NCBI GenBank assembly: GCA_012934845.2
Contig: WNNJ02003214.1
Span: 248,001 to 312,000 of the forward strand
Direction of reading: 5' to 3'
Origin: Pomphorhynchus laevis
Taxonomy: Eukaryota > Acanthocephala > Palaeacanthocephala > Echinorhynchida > Pomphorhynchidae
DNA: 64,000 nucleotides
This document shows positions 10,301 to 25,300 of this stretch, piece after piece. The first letter of the stretch is position 1; every line of letters begins with the position of its first letter. The position numbers and the translations under genes were made by a program. The notes below the pieces were generated by a model. That model saw nothing but the letters and a program-made list of their open reading frames with translations, searched no databases and was not told the DNA's origin.

Positions 10301-13300
10301 AAATAATAATCTAATTATAAAATATTTCGAAATCTGAGAGGATCACTGTGATTATATAGTTGAATGATCTCAACCATTTAAGACACATTTTAAGATTACC
10401 TATGATGGTTAAGTTGGTGTGAAACGTTTTGAGTTAAGTGATGACATAATAATTACAAGGATAAGTCACTTACATGATTCAAACTACCCACGTTTTGAGT
10501 AAAAAGTAAGAAGTTTCGTCATTTATTTGATATGACGATGAAATCAAACATAGCGGACAACCGTGGAACCGTGCATGCAATATAAGTGAAATTATATATT
10601 AATAAAAAGTCATTATATCACTAACAATTGAGGTTAAAATAAGTGTGATATAATAGATCTTCTTAGAGTGAATGTCACCAAGCGATAACTGGTTAGAATA
10701 AGGGTGTAATCAGATTCAATTGGAGTATGATTCACCTGCACAACTGAATCATAAAGCTACATTCAAAATAAAGTTTTTTAACATCCACGCAGTCTTAGAT
10801 TTTTTAAGAGTACAAGCTGAAACTATTCCTTGTTGTTTAACCAACAAAGAAGAAAATACTCAAAGTACGCCGATAGAATAGTATAATTGGAATGAGGAAC
10901 ATTTCATCCTCGTATATTTTCTATACCGGGTTCGGTCGGGACTGAAACAGAAAGAAATCTGAGTTAGATAGCAACAAAATCAGCTCAACGTGCTCAGATA
11001 CCTTACAGTAAAAGTATAAAATTGTGGTAGCAGGGTTTAGGTGTCATATTGGTCAACGACAAAATACTTTTACTGCTGTTTGCTGGACACCATTTAGCGG
11101 TGAGTGAGTAACATTAAAAAATGAAAAGAAAAGATTGAAGCCAATGATTTGTTTTATTGGACTAATGCCCATTTGCGGGAACCTATTTTTACTGCTTTTT
11201 AATAAATTATTATTTAATAAATAATATATATTTTCATAAATATTACTTGGATTACATATTGTAATTATATTATTACTTGGATGTATAAAGCAATATACTT
11301 GGATGTATAAAGCAAAATACATATTACTTGGATGTATAAAGCAATATATATTAAATAAAATTCAGCACTAAATAAAAATTAAATTGTATATTCGATTAAA
11401 TAATTATGATGTAGTGAAAGAATTAAAAAAAACGTTTACCTTTTTCCTTTGATCAAGTTTGACCCATGAATCTTTTTCAGACTTCAAAAAGTCTACAAAC
11501 TGATGTAAATATTCATGACAGGGAAAGAATACAATAAATCCAAAAGGTATTGATGGACATATGTTAATTAGAAATGTAGAAAGACCCAGCATCTATGATA
11601 TAAAGTTTGTTACTTAAATAAAACACAAATATATGGAATTCACAGTTTCATGCTGACTTCTAGATAGAAAACGAAAATCCAATTTCTGAGATGGACCAGA
11701 GCATGCTAAGGCTAATACGTTCTTTTTCGATACCACATGATCTGAATTTATAAAGTTTATTTAACAAATAAATTTATTAATTTGTTTAATTAATTTAAAA
11801 TAGATTAAAAATAAAGTCGTTAATGCAATTAACGACTTTTTGTTTTAACAATTAACTAATTGTTCAGGCCGTTTAAGCATCGAGAGGAATAATAAAATAT
11901 GAAATTTGTGAACAATAATTTCTAATGTTATTATTCCTCTCGATGCTTAAATGTCCTGAACAGTTAAAGATCACATCGAACGTATCATTGGACTATTTGA
12001 TGATAGCTCAATTAATTGTTTATTTTATAATCTATAGTAGAGGCATTTGGTTGTTTATATTTCACATGGGACATCTGTACAACCTGACTATACCTAACTT
12101 AAAAGCTACCAGCGGCACACATTTGAACTTACAATGTCGACAAATGATCAGTGGATTATGAGCAAATCCGTTACATATGTACGCATATGTAAAGTTCATG
12201 CATAATAGACATGTATAATAAGTTGGGCCAGTATATCCAGAATATTTTAAAGCTACTAATGTTAGATAATAAATATATGTAGTGTGAGCAATCTAGTTCG
12301 AAATGTGAAGGCGTGGGTAACGGATTTTGTCAAAAAAGTCACTTTATGTGACCATTATTTTCATTTACCCTACAAATTCGAATTTTATTAAACAACTATT
12401 ATAAGTATTTAATTATTAAATTAATTTTTAATTTTTTAATTATTTAATATACTCTTATGTATGAGTATATAGACAATTTAATCTAATTTAATTTACACAA
12501 TTTAATTTATAAATTAACTAATTTTTTTTTATTTTTTATTTTTTTATTTATTTATTTTTTTAAATCCATTGACTTTTTTAAAAAGACAAGAGTTTAAAAG
12601 AATTACAACTGTTAATGTTTTGCGCCCTCTATTGTTTCAGTCTCTTCATTGTCCGCCATTGTGAGCGGCTTCATGACTTCCTCCTTCTTTTTTGTCTTTT
12701 CGATGGGATTACCGAAGCTGCTTTTCTTACCATTCACTGTCTCGACTTTCGCATCCTTTTTCGGTTGTTCCGATTCGATTATCTTCTTCTTACGTTTTAT
12801 GTCGTTCTTTTCACTCGACGCCGATTTTCCGTTCATATTCTCTTTCCTCCCCACTCTCTTTGATCGCTTTCTGTCTGATTTGGATTTCCGCATAATATAG
12901 AATAATTTATAAATTTAATTTATAAATATTTAGTGATATAAAATACTATAATTTAATATAAACTTAGTATTTGCTTATAGACTGTAAAACTAGTGAATGT
13001 GAATTCGCTAGTGAATGAGACTTCGTTTAAAATGCAAGTAAAAAATTGTCCAAAAATTCAGAGAGGTACCTGCAGAAATGAAACGTATTTTGTCAATTTG
13101 AACATGTCCCAATAGATGATCTTTAAAATCCTCGATCTATTAAATAAATCAAAAAGTGATATGGAATATCAAACATAAGCAAAGATAATCAAATTCGTTT
13201 CTAAATTCGACGTTAATTTAAACAGGTTTCTAACTAGCGTCTCTGGAAATAAATAAATCATGATCCTATCAGCTCAAATATATCATCATATAATAAAAAC

Positions 13301-16300
13301 GTTTCGTTTATTAGCTGATCATATTCTTAACAACTGGTCAAATGCCTTGATAGTTAGTCAAACGCTATATTAGTTGGACAAATGCTAAATTAGTTAGACA
13401 CTTATCAATCAAAATCTTTATCACAAAATAATCTTATAAGCTCAATCTAAAATATCAATTAATTGTTCGATTCAATTATCGATAAATTGTTGACAAATCA
13501 ATCATTAATTTGTTGATAATTGAAATTATATAATAAAATTTAAATATTTACCAAATATTTATAAACTAACAAAAAGTCTATGAAAATGTAGTCGAAATAC
13601 AGAAATTTGACAAACATTTATAATTTTTTTAAATCAAATGTCAATAAAATTAAAAGATCAAAATTTTTTCAGTGTATCGCTAATAAATATAATATTCAAC
13701 AGTTTCGATTAATTGGCACATAATATTATTGTGTTACAAAAATCATTAGTAATGATTGTTCTCAATACTCTGAGGAATTTTTTAATTCTCTGCGAATTAA
13801 TTAATAATAATTAATTAATTATTAATAATTAATTAATAATTAATTTTTTAATTCTTTGAGAATATAATTCACTTGTCACCCATTACGCATATACGTCCTC
13901 ACATTTGTTAGTCACACATTTTGGATATTTTGAAATATAAAATATTTCAATAATATTTTAAAATAATATTTTAAATTTTAAATATAATAATATTATATTA
14001 TTATATATAATAATATATTCGCATAATGCTTGATGTATTTACCCCGTAATTGTTTGGTTAAAAGTTTTAATTAACAGTTTGCACAAAAATTTAAACAATC
14101 ACAAGAACTTCGTGAATTCACTGATTGGGGATTTATAGATATTTGAAAACGCTTCCACGCGTGTTACCTGAATTTATTATTTGAATCAACTACAATTTAT
14201 CAACATTAAGCAGCTAAGCGAAATAATTAAAAAATCTAATTTATGTTCAAGTCTATGAATCTCGAATACAAAAGCAATTTTCAATTTATTTTTAAGCGGG
14301 GCGAATTGAAAAGAATACGATGGCAGTTTTCTTTACTACCTTTTAAATTACTTCTAGTTTCTACTGCATCACTTTTCAGATAAAATGCTGATTTATTAGA
14401 ATAAAATGTTAATTTTATTAATAGTAACATTATTTTAAACAAAATTAAATATAAATCTTATTAATTAACGTTTACGAAAAATACTTTAAATAAAATCTAT
14501 TAATTTGTTAAATTGTAAGAGCAGGATCAAAAAAAGAAAATTTTTAATAATATTCCACAAACTTCTATTATCATCATTAGAAGCAAATACGGTATTTTTA
14601 ATTAAAAATTAAAAATTTTCTTAATTTGATCCTGCTTCTAAAATTCAATAAAGAGAAGTGGATCATTAAAACCGAGTATTTATTACCGGTTTCATTGTAC
14701 CGCCAGCCATTATGAGAGAGTGGCAATCTTTCTCTATTTCTTTGAAATGATCATATATATTGAGATCTAAAATTTTTACTGTACATTCTTTCGGATTATC
14801 TAAATGGGAATTATGAATTTCAAATTTTAGCAATGCACTCACCGTTTAAAGTAAATATAACTCGAGTATCAATGTCAACATGTGTTAATCCGCTTAGGAA
14901 GCTTGTAACATTGATAAATGGATTTAATGACTCTGATAAATATTTTGTTGAAAAGTAATCATTTGTAATGTGAACAAGATACCTGTGGTATTTTCATTAT
15001 CAGTCGATTTTTCTGTGAAAAATTTAGCAGTGTGCCATTGCTGAGTAACTAAATATCAAACTGAACGCTATAACTGAATTAATAAAATATTAATAAGAAT
15101 ATTAATAATAAAATGAACAAAATTAAAAATTTGCTCGTTGTTGAAAATAATTAAAAAATATTAAAATTTAATGTTCTCGAAATAATTAGAAAAGATTTTT
15201 TTTGCAATACTTCACGATTCGATATAAAGACATTGTAGCCCGTTAAACGATCTTTATATCACGTAAAATTATCATTAAAAATTCAACACTAGCATGCTTA
15301 TCGCTTCATTTAAACACAAGATACGTGCTGATTACAAAAGTGTAATTATTTAAATTAGATATTTTCATTTTACAATTAATTTCATTATTAATTTAATTCA
15401 TAAGCCGAAATATATTAATATATTAATATTATAGTTCTTATTATATTAAATATAAGAGTAATATATTAAGTAATATAAGAGTAATATATTAATATATAAG
15501 AGTAATATATCTTATTATAATATAATAAGTTCTTATTATATTAAATTGAATATATTAATCAAATGTTTATTATTCGATTACATAAAATCGATACAATTAA
15601 CAAAAAATAATTAGTCAATCAAATAAAAAATTAATGAAATTTTTAATTAATTTTTAATTATAAATTAATAACTTATTTATTAATAAGTTAATCTTAATTA
15701 AATTAATCACCCTATTAATTTAAGTTATTTAATTTAATTTATTATTTACTTATATAATTTTGAATTATAAATAAAAATAATTTTAATAAGTTATTTATAA
15801 TTATGTAAATTGGTTCTTATTTATATAAGAACAAATTATAATTTCATATAATTTTATATACAATTTTACATATAAAAGCCAATTTTACACCAACGACATC
15901 GAATTTATATCCAGAATATATAAAAATATAAATAATGACAATTAAAAGTATTTAATTAGTGGAGCTGGATCAAAGCTTCTAAAGACGCTAACAGAAGTTA
16001 GCGAAATATCAAAAACAATTTATTCTTTCCATTGATCCAGCTCCAACAATTATTTATCAATAATGGATCAGTATCAACTATTTAAAATTAAAAGTATTAA
16101 TGTGGAATTAATCTAATGCAGTGTATTTCTACCTGTATTTCAATGAAAACACATAATCTCTAGGTCACTGTGCTGACTCTCAAGATCGTAGATGTTGTAT
16201 ATAAGAAAGCTTTGCATGCTTGGAATGTGATTTATCATGCAAAATTAGAGAATACATTTAGAATAAAATCAACTGTTCCAGTGTTTATGCTTAAATGCTG

Positions 16301-19300
16301 AACTGCAGGAAGTCGAATGTGTTAAGATATGTCAAGGATTTGTGCCTTGTAGAGATTCAGATTTAACCGCATCTATAACAGTCAAATTAAAAGTTATGGT
16401 TGTCATGGACAGTCAGGAATACATACTGGACATACATACATAGATGGACAGTTAATAGATAATATTAATAAAACACGAATTAATATATGAATATAACTTA
16501 ATTTTATTAACTATCCATGAATAAATAATATTAATTAACTGAGTCTACGTATTTCGTAATAAAGTAAATATATTAACTTATTTACTTAAAAGATCAAATA
16601 TGTTAAGATTTTCTATTATTCAGATATTTATTACTTAAGAATTTTTTAACTTAATTTTTATGATCAAATTATTAGATAATATACAATGTTTTAGAATAAA
16701 GATAATATGTAATAATAAAACACAAATTAATATATTAAAATAATTTAATATCAATTTAATATTTACTTATATAATTATTAGTATAATTAAATCAAAAAAA
16801 AATTTAATCAAATAAAGATATAACCTCTCAACAAGAGAATTAGATTGCAAACGGGACTAAATTGAATTAGAAGGCTTAAATTTGAATATGAAAGTGATGA
16901 CGTTTTATGTAAAAGTGATAAAAATGTATGTCAGGGTGACAAGATTAAAGTATGTATTTAAAGTGAAGTTGATAAGGGGAAATGCAAAATTAACAATATT
17001 TAAATAATTCAAATCAGCCAAATGTGTCTACGTATTTTATACATTAAATAAATATGTTTTATAAATTAAATAAAGAGAAAAACAATTATAAAAATAAAAT
17101 CATAAGCAATTATAATTATAATTATAAACAACTATTATTAAAAGTATATTAAACTATAATATTTAAAAGTATTTAAAATATATTTAAAAGTATATGCATA
17201 AAAGTATTTAAAGTATATTTTTAAAGTATAATATTTTCTTTGATTATAATTATTTTCAATGATTTCCTTTGATTTCTATCTTTAATTAATCCGATCAGAT
17301 AACTGAGCCTGGGTTTTTAATACTGTAAAATTTGATGTATTATAAAATTATTATTTTATACTGTAAAATTATAGACCTAAAATATTCATAGAATATTTAG
17401 ACCGAAATGATCGGTCTAAATATTCATATGATATTTTATATAAAGTTAACATGTTGTGTCCGCTAGTCCGAGCCGCGATTTAGAATTCTCTTGCTTATTA
17501 ATGTAGATCTTGAATTGTATGTATTATTGAGATCAGTTAATTGATACTTAAAGCTTTGCTTTTTGCAAGTATTATTTTTCAAATATAATTATTTATATAT
17601 AACATATATCATGTTAAAATTTAAAATTAAAATTTAAAATAAAATTCAATTTTTATAATTGACTAATAAATAACAGACGATGTATCAGAATAATTATTAG
17701 AGATATCAGGACAAACTGCTATGTATATATTATAAACTGTATATAATATAATATATATTATATATAACTATATAATATAAGATAATTATTAATATTATAA
17801 TTTGTATAAAGTTAAAATTTGAAATTGAAATTTAAAATAAAAATCAATTTTTATGAATTGACTAATAAATAACAGACGATGTATCATAATTAGGATTCGA
17901 GATCCTCAGGAGAAACTGCTATGCTATCAGGTTTCAACCCTTATTCTTCGACCCATCATTGTAGCGGTGCCAAATACATTTAACTGACGTATTTTCTCTG
18001 GTAACATTTTAGCATGAGTTAAAATATATTTTTAATAATATTTTGTTAATTTATATATTTTAATATTTTCTGATTGATTTTATTTTTATAGTAACTTTGT
18101 TAACTTTAACCAAACTTAAAGATCTATCGATTAAATAATTTAAATGATTTTGAAGAAAGCCAATATCATTACATTCTGTTGCAATTCTTAAAATTTCATT
18201 ATTTGAAATATTATATTGTATATTATATGGTATGCATGAATGCTTATATCCTTTATATACTTTCTTTATCATCAATATTGGTTTTGTAAAAATATTTTAA
18301 AAATATTTTTTAAAATATAAAATACAAATTCATATTTTATTAAGGTTAAAAATAAGTCAGCTATAATTACCTCCAATTGAAACACCTTTTGCCTAATAAA
18401 TAAATTGTTGCAATTCTTAAAATTTCATTATTTAATGTATATGTGGTATGCATGAATGCTCATGCAAAAATGTTTCTTGTAGTTTTAAATATGTCATCTT
18501 TATGATATAAATTAAAAGTAGATTTAATTGATGTTAATTTTATAATTAAAAATTTATTTTTATTTTTTAAAAATAAAATTTTTATTTAAAAATTATACAA
18601 ATCATTTTTAAAAATGAAAAAATTAATTATTTTAATTTTAAAATAATTTTTTATTTTATCGAATAAATAATAAAAAAATATATAATTATATATAATTTAT
18701 ATTAATATAGTTAAAATTAAAAATAAATGTCAAGTTTTATGAAGTGATTAATAATCTATAATAAGGATTAGATGTCATCAGAAGGAACTGCTAAATTATC
18801 ATTTTTCAGTCACTATTCCTCTACCCAGCGGGGCCAAACACGTGCTAAGGACGCATTTCTTCTGATTAATATAATTAATCAGAAGAATAATATTATAATA
18901 TTATCAAAGTATAATTAATATACTTTGTATCTTATTCTGATACAAAGTATATTATTTATTGTTTAAAACAATTCAAAACACTGACAAGTCATAAGTCAAA
19001 AATATCTCGGGCTTAACCCGAAAGTAGTCTAGAGCCGATTTGAAGAAAGCTTACGGATGCCTGACTGCAAGTTAAGTGCAGTAGACACCTTATAAAACTG
19101 CTTATCTATGTGTTTGCGTTCATGTCGATACCTTAATATTTATAGTTTGAGTAAAACTGTATTTCGAAATGCTTGTAGAGCAATCGGTCGTTACATGATA
19201 GAGCGCTGCCTTTAAGGAATTTAATTGCTTTCGTCTTATAAACATTTATTGAAATTACGTTATCTCAAAAATAGGTGCTTAATTCATTAACTGAAAGTTG

Positions 19301-22300
19301 ACAGGCCTTAAACAAGTCGTCATCATACAGAATTACTTTAATGTCTTTAATCAAAGTAATCAAAGACTTTAATTAAAGCAATGTCTTCAAACATTACTTT
19401 AATGTCTTTATAACATTGCTATAATATGATATAACATTGCTATATATTACATTTATATATTCATTGTAATATATAAAATATATTACAATGAATATATATT
19501 TTTACAATATATAAAACTGTCATACAAACTCTTTATTGTTATATAAAGAGTATTGTTTTATTTCAGTAAATTTACTTGAACTTATGCTAATTTAATATTC
19601 ATATCTGATATATTCCTTTCTTATCATCAATATTAGCTTATAAAAAATTTGCCCTAATCTATTCTCACAAAAATCTCGCCTCAATCAATCGTCTCCTTAC
19701 ATTAAACAATGTTAATATATCATACAATACGCTATTATCTACTTCTTAAGAAAATGATCACTAATGTTGCCTTCAGCGATATTTCAAGTCTTCAAATCTG
19801 ATTTCAATTGTAAACCTATTAGATTTAATTAATTATGTCTGTTATACAAACTCCGCCATGGCCAGTCCTAAGCCAGTGCTGAGAAAGGAAGAGGGTTGGC
19901 GATAGACTTCGCCACAAACCAGCCGTAAAACAAAACCGTCGCATCAACTTCAGCGGACCCCGTCCCAACACTGGAAAGACGCTAAACAAGAAGAATTATG
20001 TCTGTTATTCTAACTCTATTTTTGAGTAAATTGACACTTACTCCCTATCTATTTTAGCTTTGATACATTGCTAAAAGGCCAATTTAGCCCTGTTATTTTA
20101 AATCGAGTAAAATGGGCAGAATTCTGATAACATAGTGGCGCTTTCTGATGACTTTTATTTCTTTTTCGGATACATCGTTTATTATTTATTACTCAACTCA
20201 TAAAAATTGATTTTTATTTTAAATTTTAAATTATAGAATTTAAAATTTATAGAATTTTTAAAATTTATAGATATTCAATTTAAAATTTATAGCATTTATA
20301 GCTATTTCTCTATAGCCATTAGAAATATGGAAATAAATGATGTTTGTAGTTGAAACAAACTAATTTTACTACATTATTAAAAATATTAAACTATTCTAAT
20401 ACAAAGTATATTATTTATTATCCATCCATAAGATTTTCCGCTAATGATTTTATATTTATTTTTAATATTATTGTGTTGATTTATATATTTTACTATTTTA
20501 TGTTTGATGTTATTTTTATAGTAACCCTGTTTAAAATATGCATCTATTAAGTTATTTAAATGATTTTGAAGAAAACCAATATCGTTAGTTGCAATTCTTA
20601 AAATTTCATTATTTAAAGTATTATATTTTATATTATATGGTATGCATGAATGCTCATGCAAAAATATGCTTTTTGTAAAATTTTAATATGTCATCTTTAC
20701 GATATAAATTAAAAGGAGTTTTAATTGATGTAAATTTAATGTTCATATCTAAATAAAACCCATCTTTATCATTAATATTGGTTTTATTAAGAATGTGGCT
20801 ACCTAAATAAATTTGTTCGCTTATTGAATAAAAATTGTTAGAATTAAATACACATATATCATCAATATATCGAAACATATATTTCATATCTTTATATAAT
20901 TTAGATAATCAGTTATGAACGAATTCATATTTTATAAAACTTAAAAACAAGTCAGCCATAATTGGGCTACTATTACCTCTAATAGGCTACTATTTATCTT
21001 TTAAATTATTTAAATGATTTCGAAGAAAGCCAATATCGTTACAAATTGTTGCAATTCTTAAAATTTCATTATTTAATGTATTATATTTTATATTATATGG
21101 TATGCATGAATGCTCATGCAAAAATATGTTTCTTGTAAATTTAAATATGTCCATCTTTACGATATAAATTAATAGTAGTTTTAGTTAATGTTAATTTAAT
21201 GTTCATATCTAGATATACACCTTCTTTATCATTAATATTGGTTTTGTTAAGAATAAGGCTTTCTGGATAAATTTGTTCACTAATTGAATAAAAATTATTA
21301 GAATTAAATACACATATATCATCAATGTATCGAAACATATATTTCATATATTTATATAGTTTAGATTTATTTTTTAAACAGTTTTGAACAAATTCATATT
21401 CTATAAAGCTTAAAAATAAGTCAGCTATAATTGGGATACTTATTGTAAATATCTTATTTCTTATTACTTTAATATACTTGTTTCTTATTAAAGAAAAAAG
21501 GAAAATTTTATTTGATATTTCGCTAACCTTTGTTAGCATCTTCAGAAAATTAGCAATTTTCTGAAGATGCTAATAGAGGTTAGCGAAATATCAATAAAAA
21601 GTTTCCTATTTTCTTTGATTCAGCTCCAATAATTCTTTATATTATAATTATTCTTAACATTTTATTGTTGTTAACATTTATTCTCGTTATATATAATTTA
21701 AATAAATCTATTTATGAAGCTTAAAAATAAGTGAGCTATAATTGGGCTACTATTACCTCCCTAAAAACATATTTTATTTGTCTAAATATAGATGTCACTA
21801 CCTTTAAATAAGTTTTTATAAAAATATTTAAGGCTTCAATTAATATAATGTCATCCATATATTTATATTTGCTTGAGGGTTTAATTTTTGTTAGATAGGC
21901 GTTATAGTTATTATAACGTATATATGTATATATATTTCAGAATATAAAATTAATTAATTTTTCTAACGCTTCTTTACTATCAACTAAATTTAAAATTGAA
22001 TAAAGCGTACAAAAATCGTACGTATTTATATTTTGAAAATTTATTCCTTTTGGATGTTTTACACATTATTTTGTTTAATTTACATTGAAATATAAATGTA
22101 TTATTGAAATATAAATTTGGATGCAGATGAGGACCAGCAGACGGCAATCAACGAATGAATCAAGTGCATGATGTACTAGAAAATCTCTAGTAACATCATC
22201 TAGAGTACTGAATTAGCACTACAATAGCTTCACCAAATTTGATCATTAGCACAAGCACTGGCATTTGCCAGTGCGTGTGCAATATTTTCGATATTTTATT

Positions 22301-25300
22301 CATATATTTATATTTACTTGATGGTTTAATTTTTGTTAGGTAGGCGTTATAGTTATTATAACATATATATTTAAATATTTTTCTGAATATAAGATTAATT
22401 AATTTTACTAACGCTTCTTTAATATCTACTAAATCTAGATTTGTATAAAGAGTACTAAAATCGTATGTATTTATATTTTGAAAATTTATTCCTTTTGTCT
22501 GTTCTAAAAATTCTTTTGTAGAATTAATAATAAACATACAAAATAAGCTCAGGATTTTCAATGATTAAAGACCAAAAGAAGTTTTCCTACCTGGACACAA
22601 CTTTGCAAGACACTCAAATGTTCCCGGGGAACAACGGACCTACGCCGGATTGCAACAAGGAAGTCAAGGTACTTTCAATATTTAATTCTGGTTCAACTAA
22701 GCAAGTAAGTGACTTTTCGATTGTTGTTAACTCTGAAAAAGGGGAACTTCCCCCTATACAAAAGCTACATAATCTAGCATTTATTACTTCGAGCAAGCCA
22801 GTGGAAAAACATCATTTATTCAATATATTTTTGAGAAACTTTGTGCTTGACTACCCTGAGAGGGTAGTATTTAACAATTTAAAAATTCTAACTAATTCTA
22901 TAATAGTCTCATTCGCCACTCACGAGCTGATGAGGGCATACCAGAAATACTTTGAAAAATTTTTGTCCCAATTAGGGACTCTAGATCTCAAGTCAATTCA
23001 GGCAACACTAAAAATGAACAACTTTCCCTCATTTTTGGAATCTGCTGATTTGGAAAAGCTTAAGAAGATTTTCAAATTATCCTCTGTCAGACCTCTACGT
23101 TCCAAATCGGGTGAGGCTCTACCTGTGGCTTTTGCCACGTGCGACCTTGATAATGGTCATATTCTATGTTCAAATTCCTTAAACCCTTTTATAGGTTACA
23201 ATATTCGATTTACGTTGATTGAATCCAATAACTGGACATTTCCGCATTGTAACTGTTGCCATAAGTGGGGGCATTGGGCATCCAATTGCAAGGAAGAAAA
23301 AAGATGTGGGGTGTGCTCGAATACTATGTGTTCTTCCCTGTTGAGTGATAACAGATGTGTCGTTAATCCTCATTGCAACAATTGTGGCGGAGACCACCCT
23401 GCGTGGTCCCGTCGTTGTCGCTTATTTAAAGAATATAGGAACCGACACATTTCCGCTTCACCATCAAACAAGACTTTTTCCAAAGTTACTTCTGATTTAA
23501 ATACTATTGGCAGAATGTCCAATAAAGATATTCTTTATCTCTTAGATACTACTAAGAAAACAATTCTCTCTCAAATTCAGCAAATGATGGCACCCCTGCT
23601 GGGAGCGTTCCTTGCAGCTCCTTCGATTCCGGCAGCTGCCGATATTCCGAAATCCAAGAAGAGGGGCGCTTCCGCCCGGACCGTCCCCCTATTAAGATAG
23701 GGAAGCTCCTTTATGGCCTGGGAGATGAAGATATTGCCCAGGGAGGACTAACCCCTGATAGAGCTAGTGGTGGGAAGGGCAACCCTCCCACTCCTGGCTC
23801 TGTCTAGGTTGGCTTCTCCCGTTCCAACTAATCTATCACAATGGTGAGTAAGCCCGAGCCTTTTTCACAGAATATTCTTCAGTGGAATTCGGGAGGTGCT
23901 TCTGCCCTTAGGCTTCTATCTGGTAGAGACGCGGATGTTATAGTCCTTCAGGAGACGCGGTCTATCCGTTTTCCCTAGGACATTACTCGATTTATCCCTA
24001 AGCACATTTATACCCACTATACTCCGTATATAACTCCTCCTCACTCCTCTTCTTCTCAAGGACTCTTGACCTTAGTAAAATGCTCCTTAAGATCCTCCCT
24101 CATTTTGAACTACTCGTGTCCTGCCCTGTCTTGTTTAGTTATAACACTCGTCAAGAACGGTAAACGCCTCAGTCTAGCCAACGTCTATATTCGTCCAGGA
24201 GAGATTCACAAGAACCGTGATCTCCTGGATGGGATAATTGATGGCGGCAATGACATGATACTAGGTGATTTCAACGACAGAACTGGTCGTTGGATTAATG
24301 CAGCACTCCACAGAGCCAGGAACGGTTATCTTATTCATAAACCACCGTCACCCTCCTTTCATTACACATCAACGAATTCACTCCTCGACTTATTATTGCT
24401 CCATGAGAAGTGGTTGCTTAAACCCTTCTGCATGGAGCGATCGCGGCAACATCTGTCCACCTCTCATGAACTGATTCGCTGGTGGTTTGAAGAGGATTCT
24501 CTGTTTCGTAGAAGATTCCACTTCGATCCCATCAGAGTGGCTTTCTTCCAAGCAGCTATCCAACGCTTCCTCCGAATTGGCAATGAGAGTTTAACCAAAT
24601 TTAATTCCTATCTCTCTTCGCAAGCCACCGCGTTATTATCGACTACCTATAAAGGTCGCATTTTCAGTCCCACTCCGACAAAACTCAGGGTCCTAGCCAA
24701 ACTGCTGCATCTCCCTGACCTCTCTTCTTCTGCCAAACAGACGCTCTCGAAAGAATACTGGCGTACCAGATACTGGTTCCAGCTGAGTAAGGATAAGTCG
24801 AGCATTGCTCGTCTTAACCCTTCTCAGTCTTCCTTCTGAAAGATATTCAAGAAAGAGAAGTTTGTTTGTTAGAAGGATAGAGCATCTGGGTGGATCGGAA
24901 GTATTGGTCTTGATAGAGTTTTGGAGGAGTCATTATCCCTACACAACTATGGAGCCACTCAATCACCGCAACCAATCCCGCCTTGGGGAGACTTCAGGAG
25001 TAGAGATATTTCTGTTCCAGATATACTCAATGCCTGGGGGCCTCTTCCGGGCACCTCCAAAACCGGAGCTCCACTCTCTTCTCGTGTCTGTCAGCTTATG
25101 ACAGCTGATCAAAGAAGGGAGGTGGCCATCACAATCCTATTAGCCACCCCATCCGATGTGGCCGGCATCAACGTTAGCCGTAGAATTTTTATTCCTAAAA
25201 AATATCCGGTATCATGTCCGAAAGACCTGCGGCCCATTTCGATTCAGAATTCCCTCGTATCGATCTACGAAAAAGCGCTTGCGCGTAGAATCCGCGATCA

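Larger units (their letters stand above)
21488..21620. repeat. Long palindrome carrying a hammerhead core in each arm
   Basis: The arms centred near 21552 are imperfect reverse complements over about 60 bp. Each contains a complete hammerhead-like core, one on each strand (separate entries). The right side ends in ttgattcagctccaa, matching the outer arm of the 16.0-kb fold-back. Confidence 0.8.

Noticed and set aside
12615-12900. Three plus-strand ORFs of 67-83 codons
   Set aside because: They are antisense shadows of the lysine-rich minus-strand ORF; their hydrophobic, Phe/Ser-rich products follow from reading Lys and Glu codons backwards.
19120-19250. GC-richer stretch thought to be a tRNA-like element
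   Set aside because: No cloverleaf or box B match; left as unexplained intron sequence.
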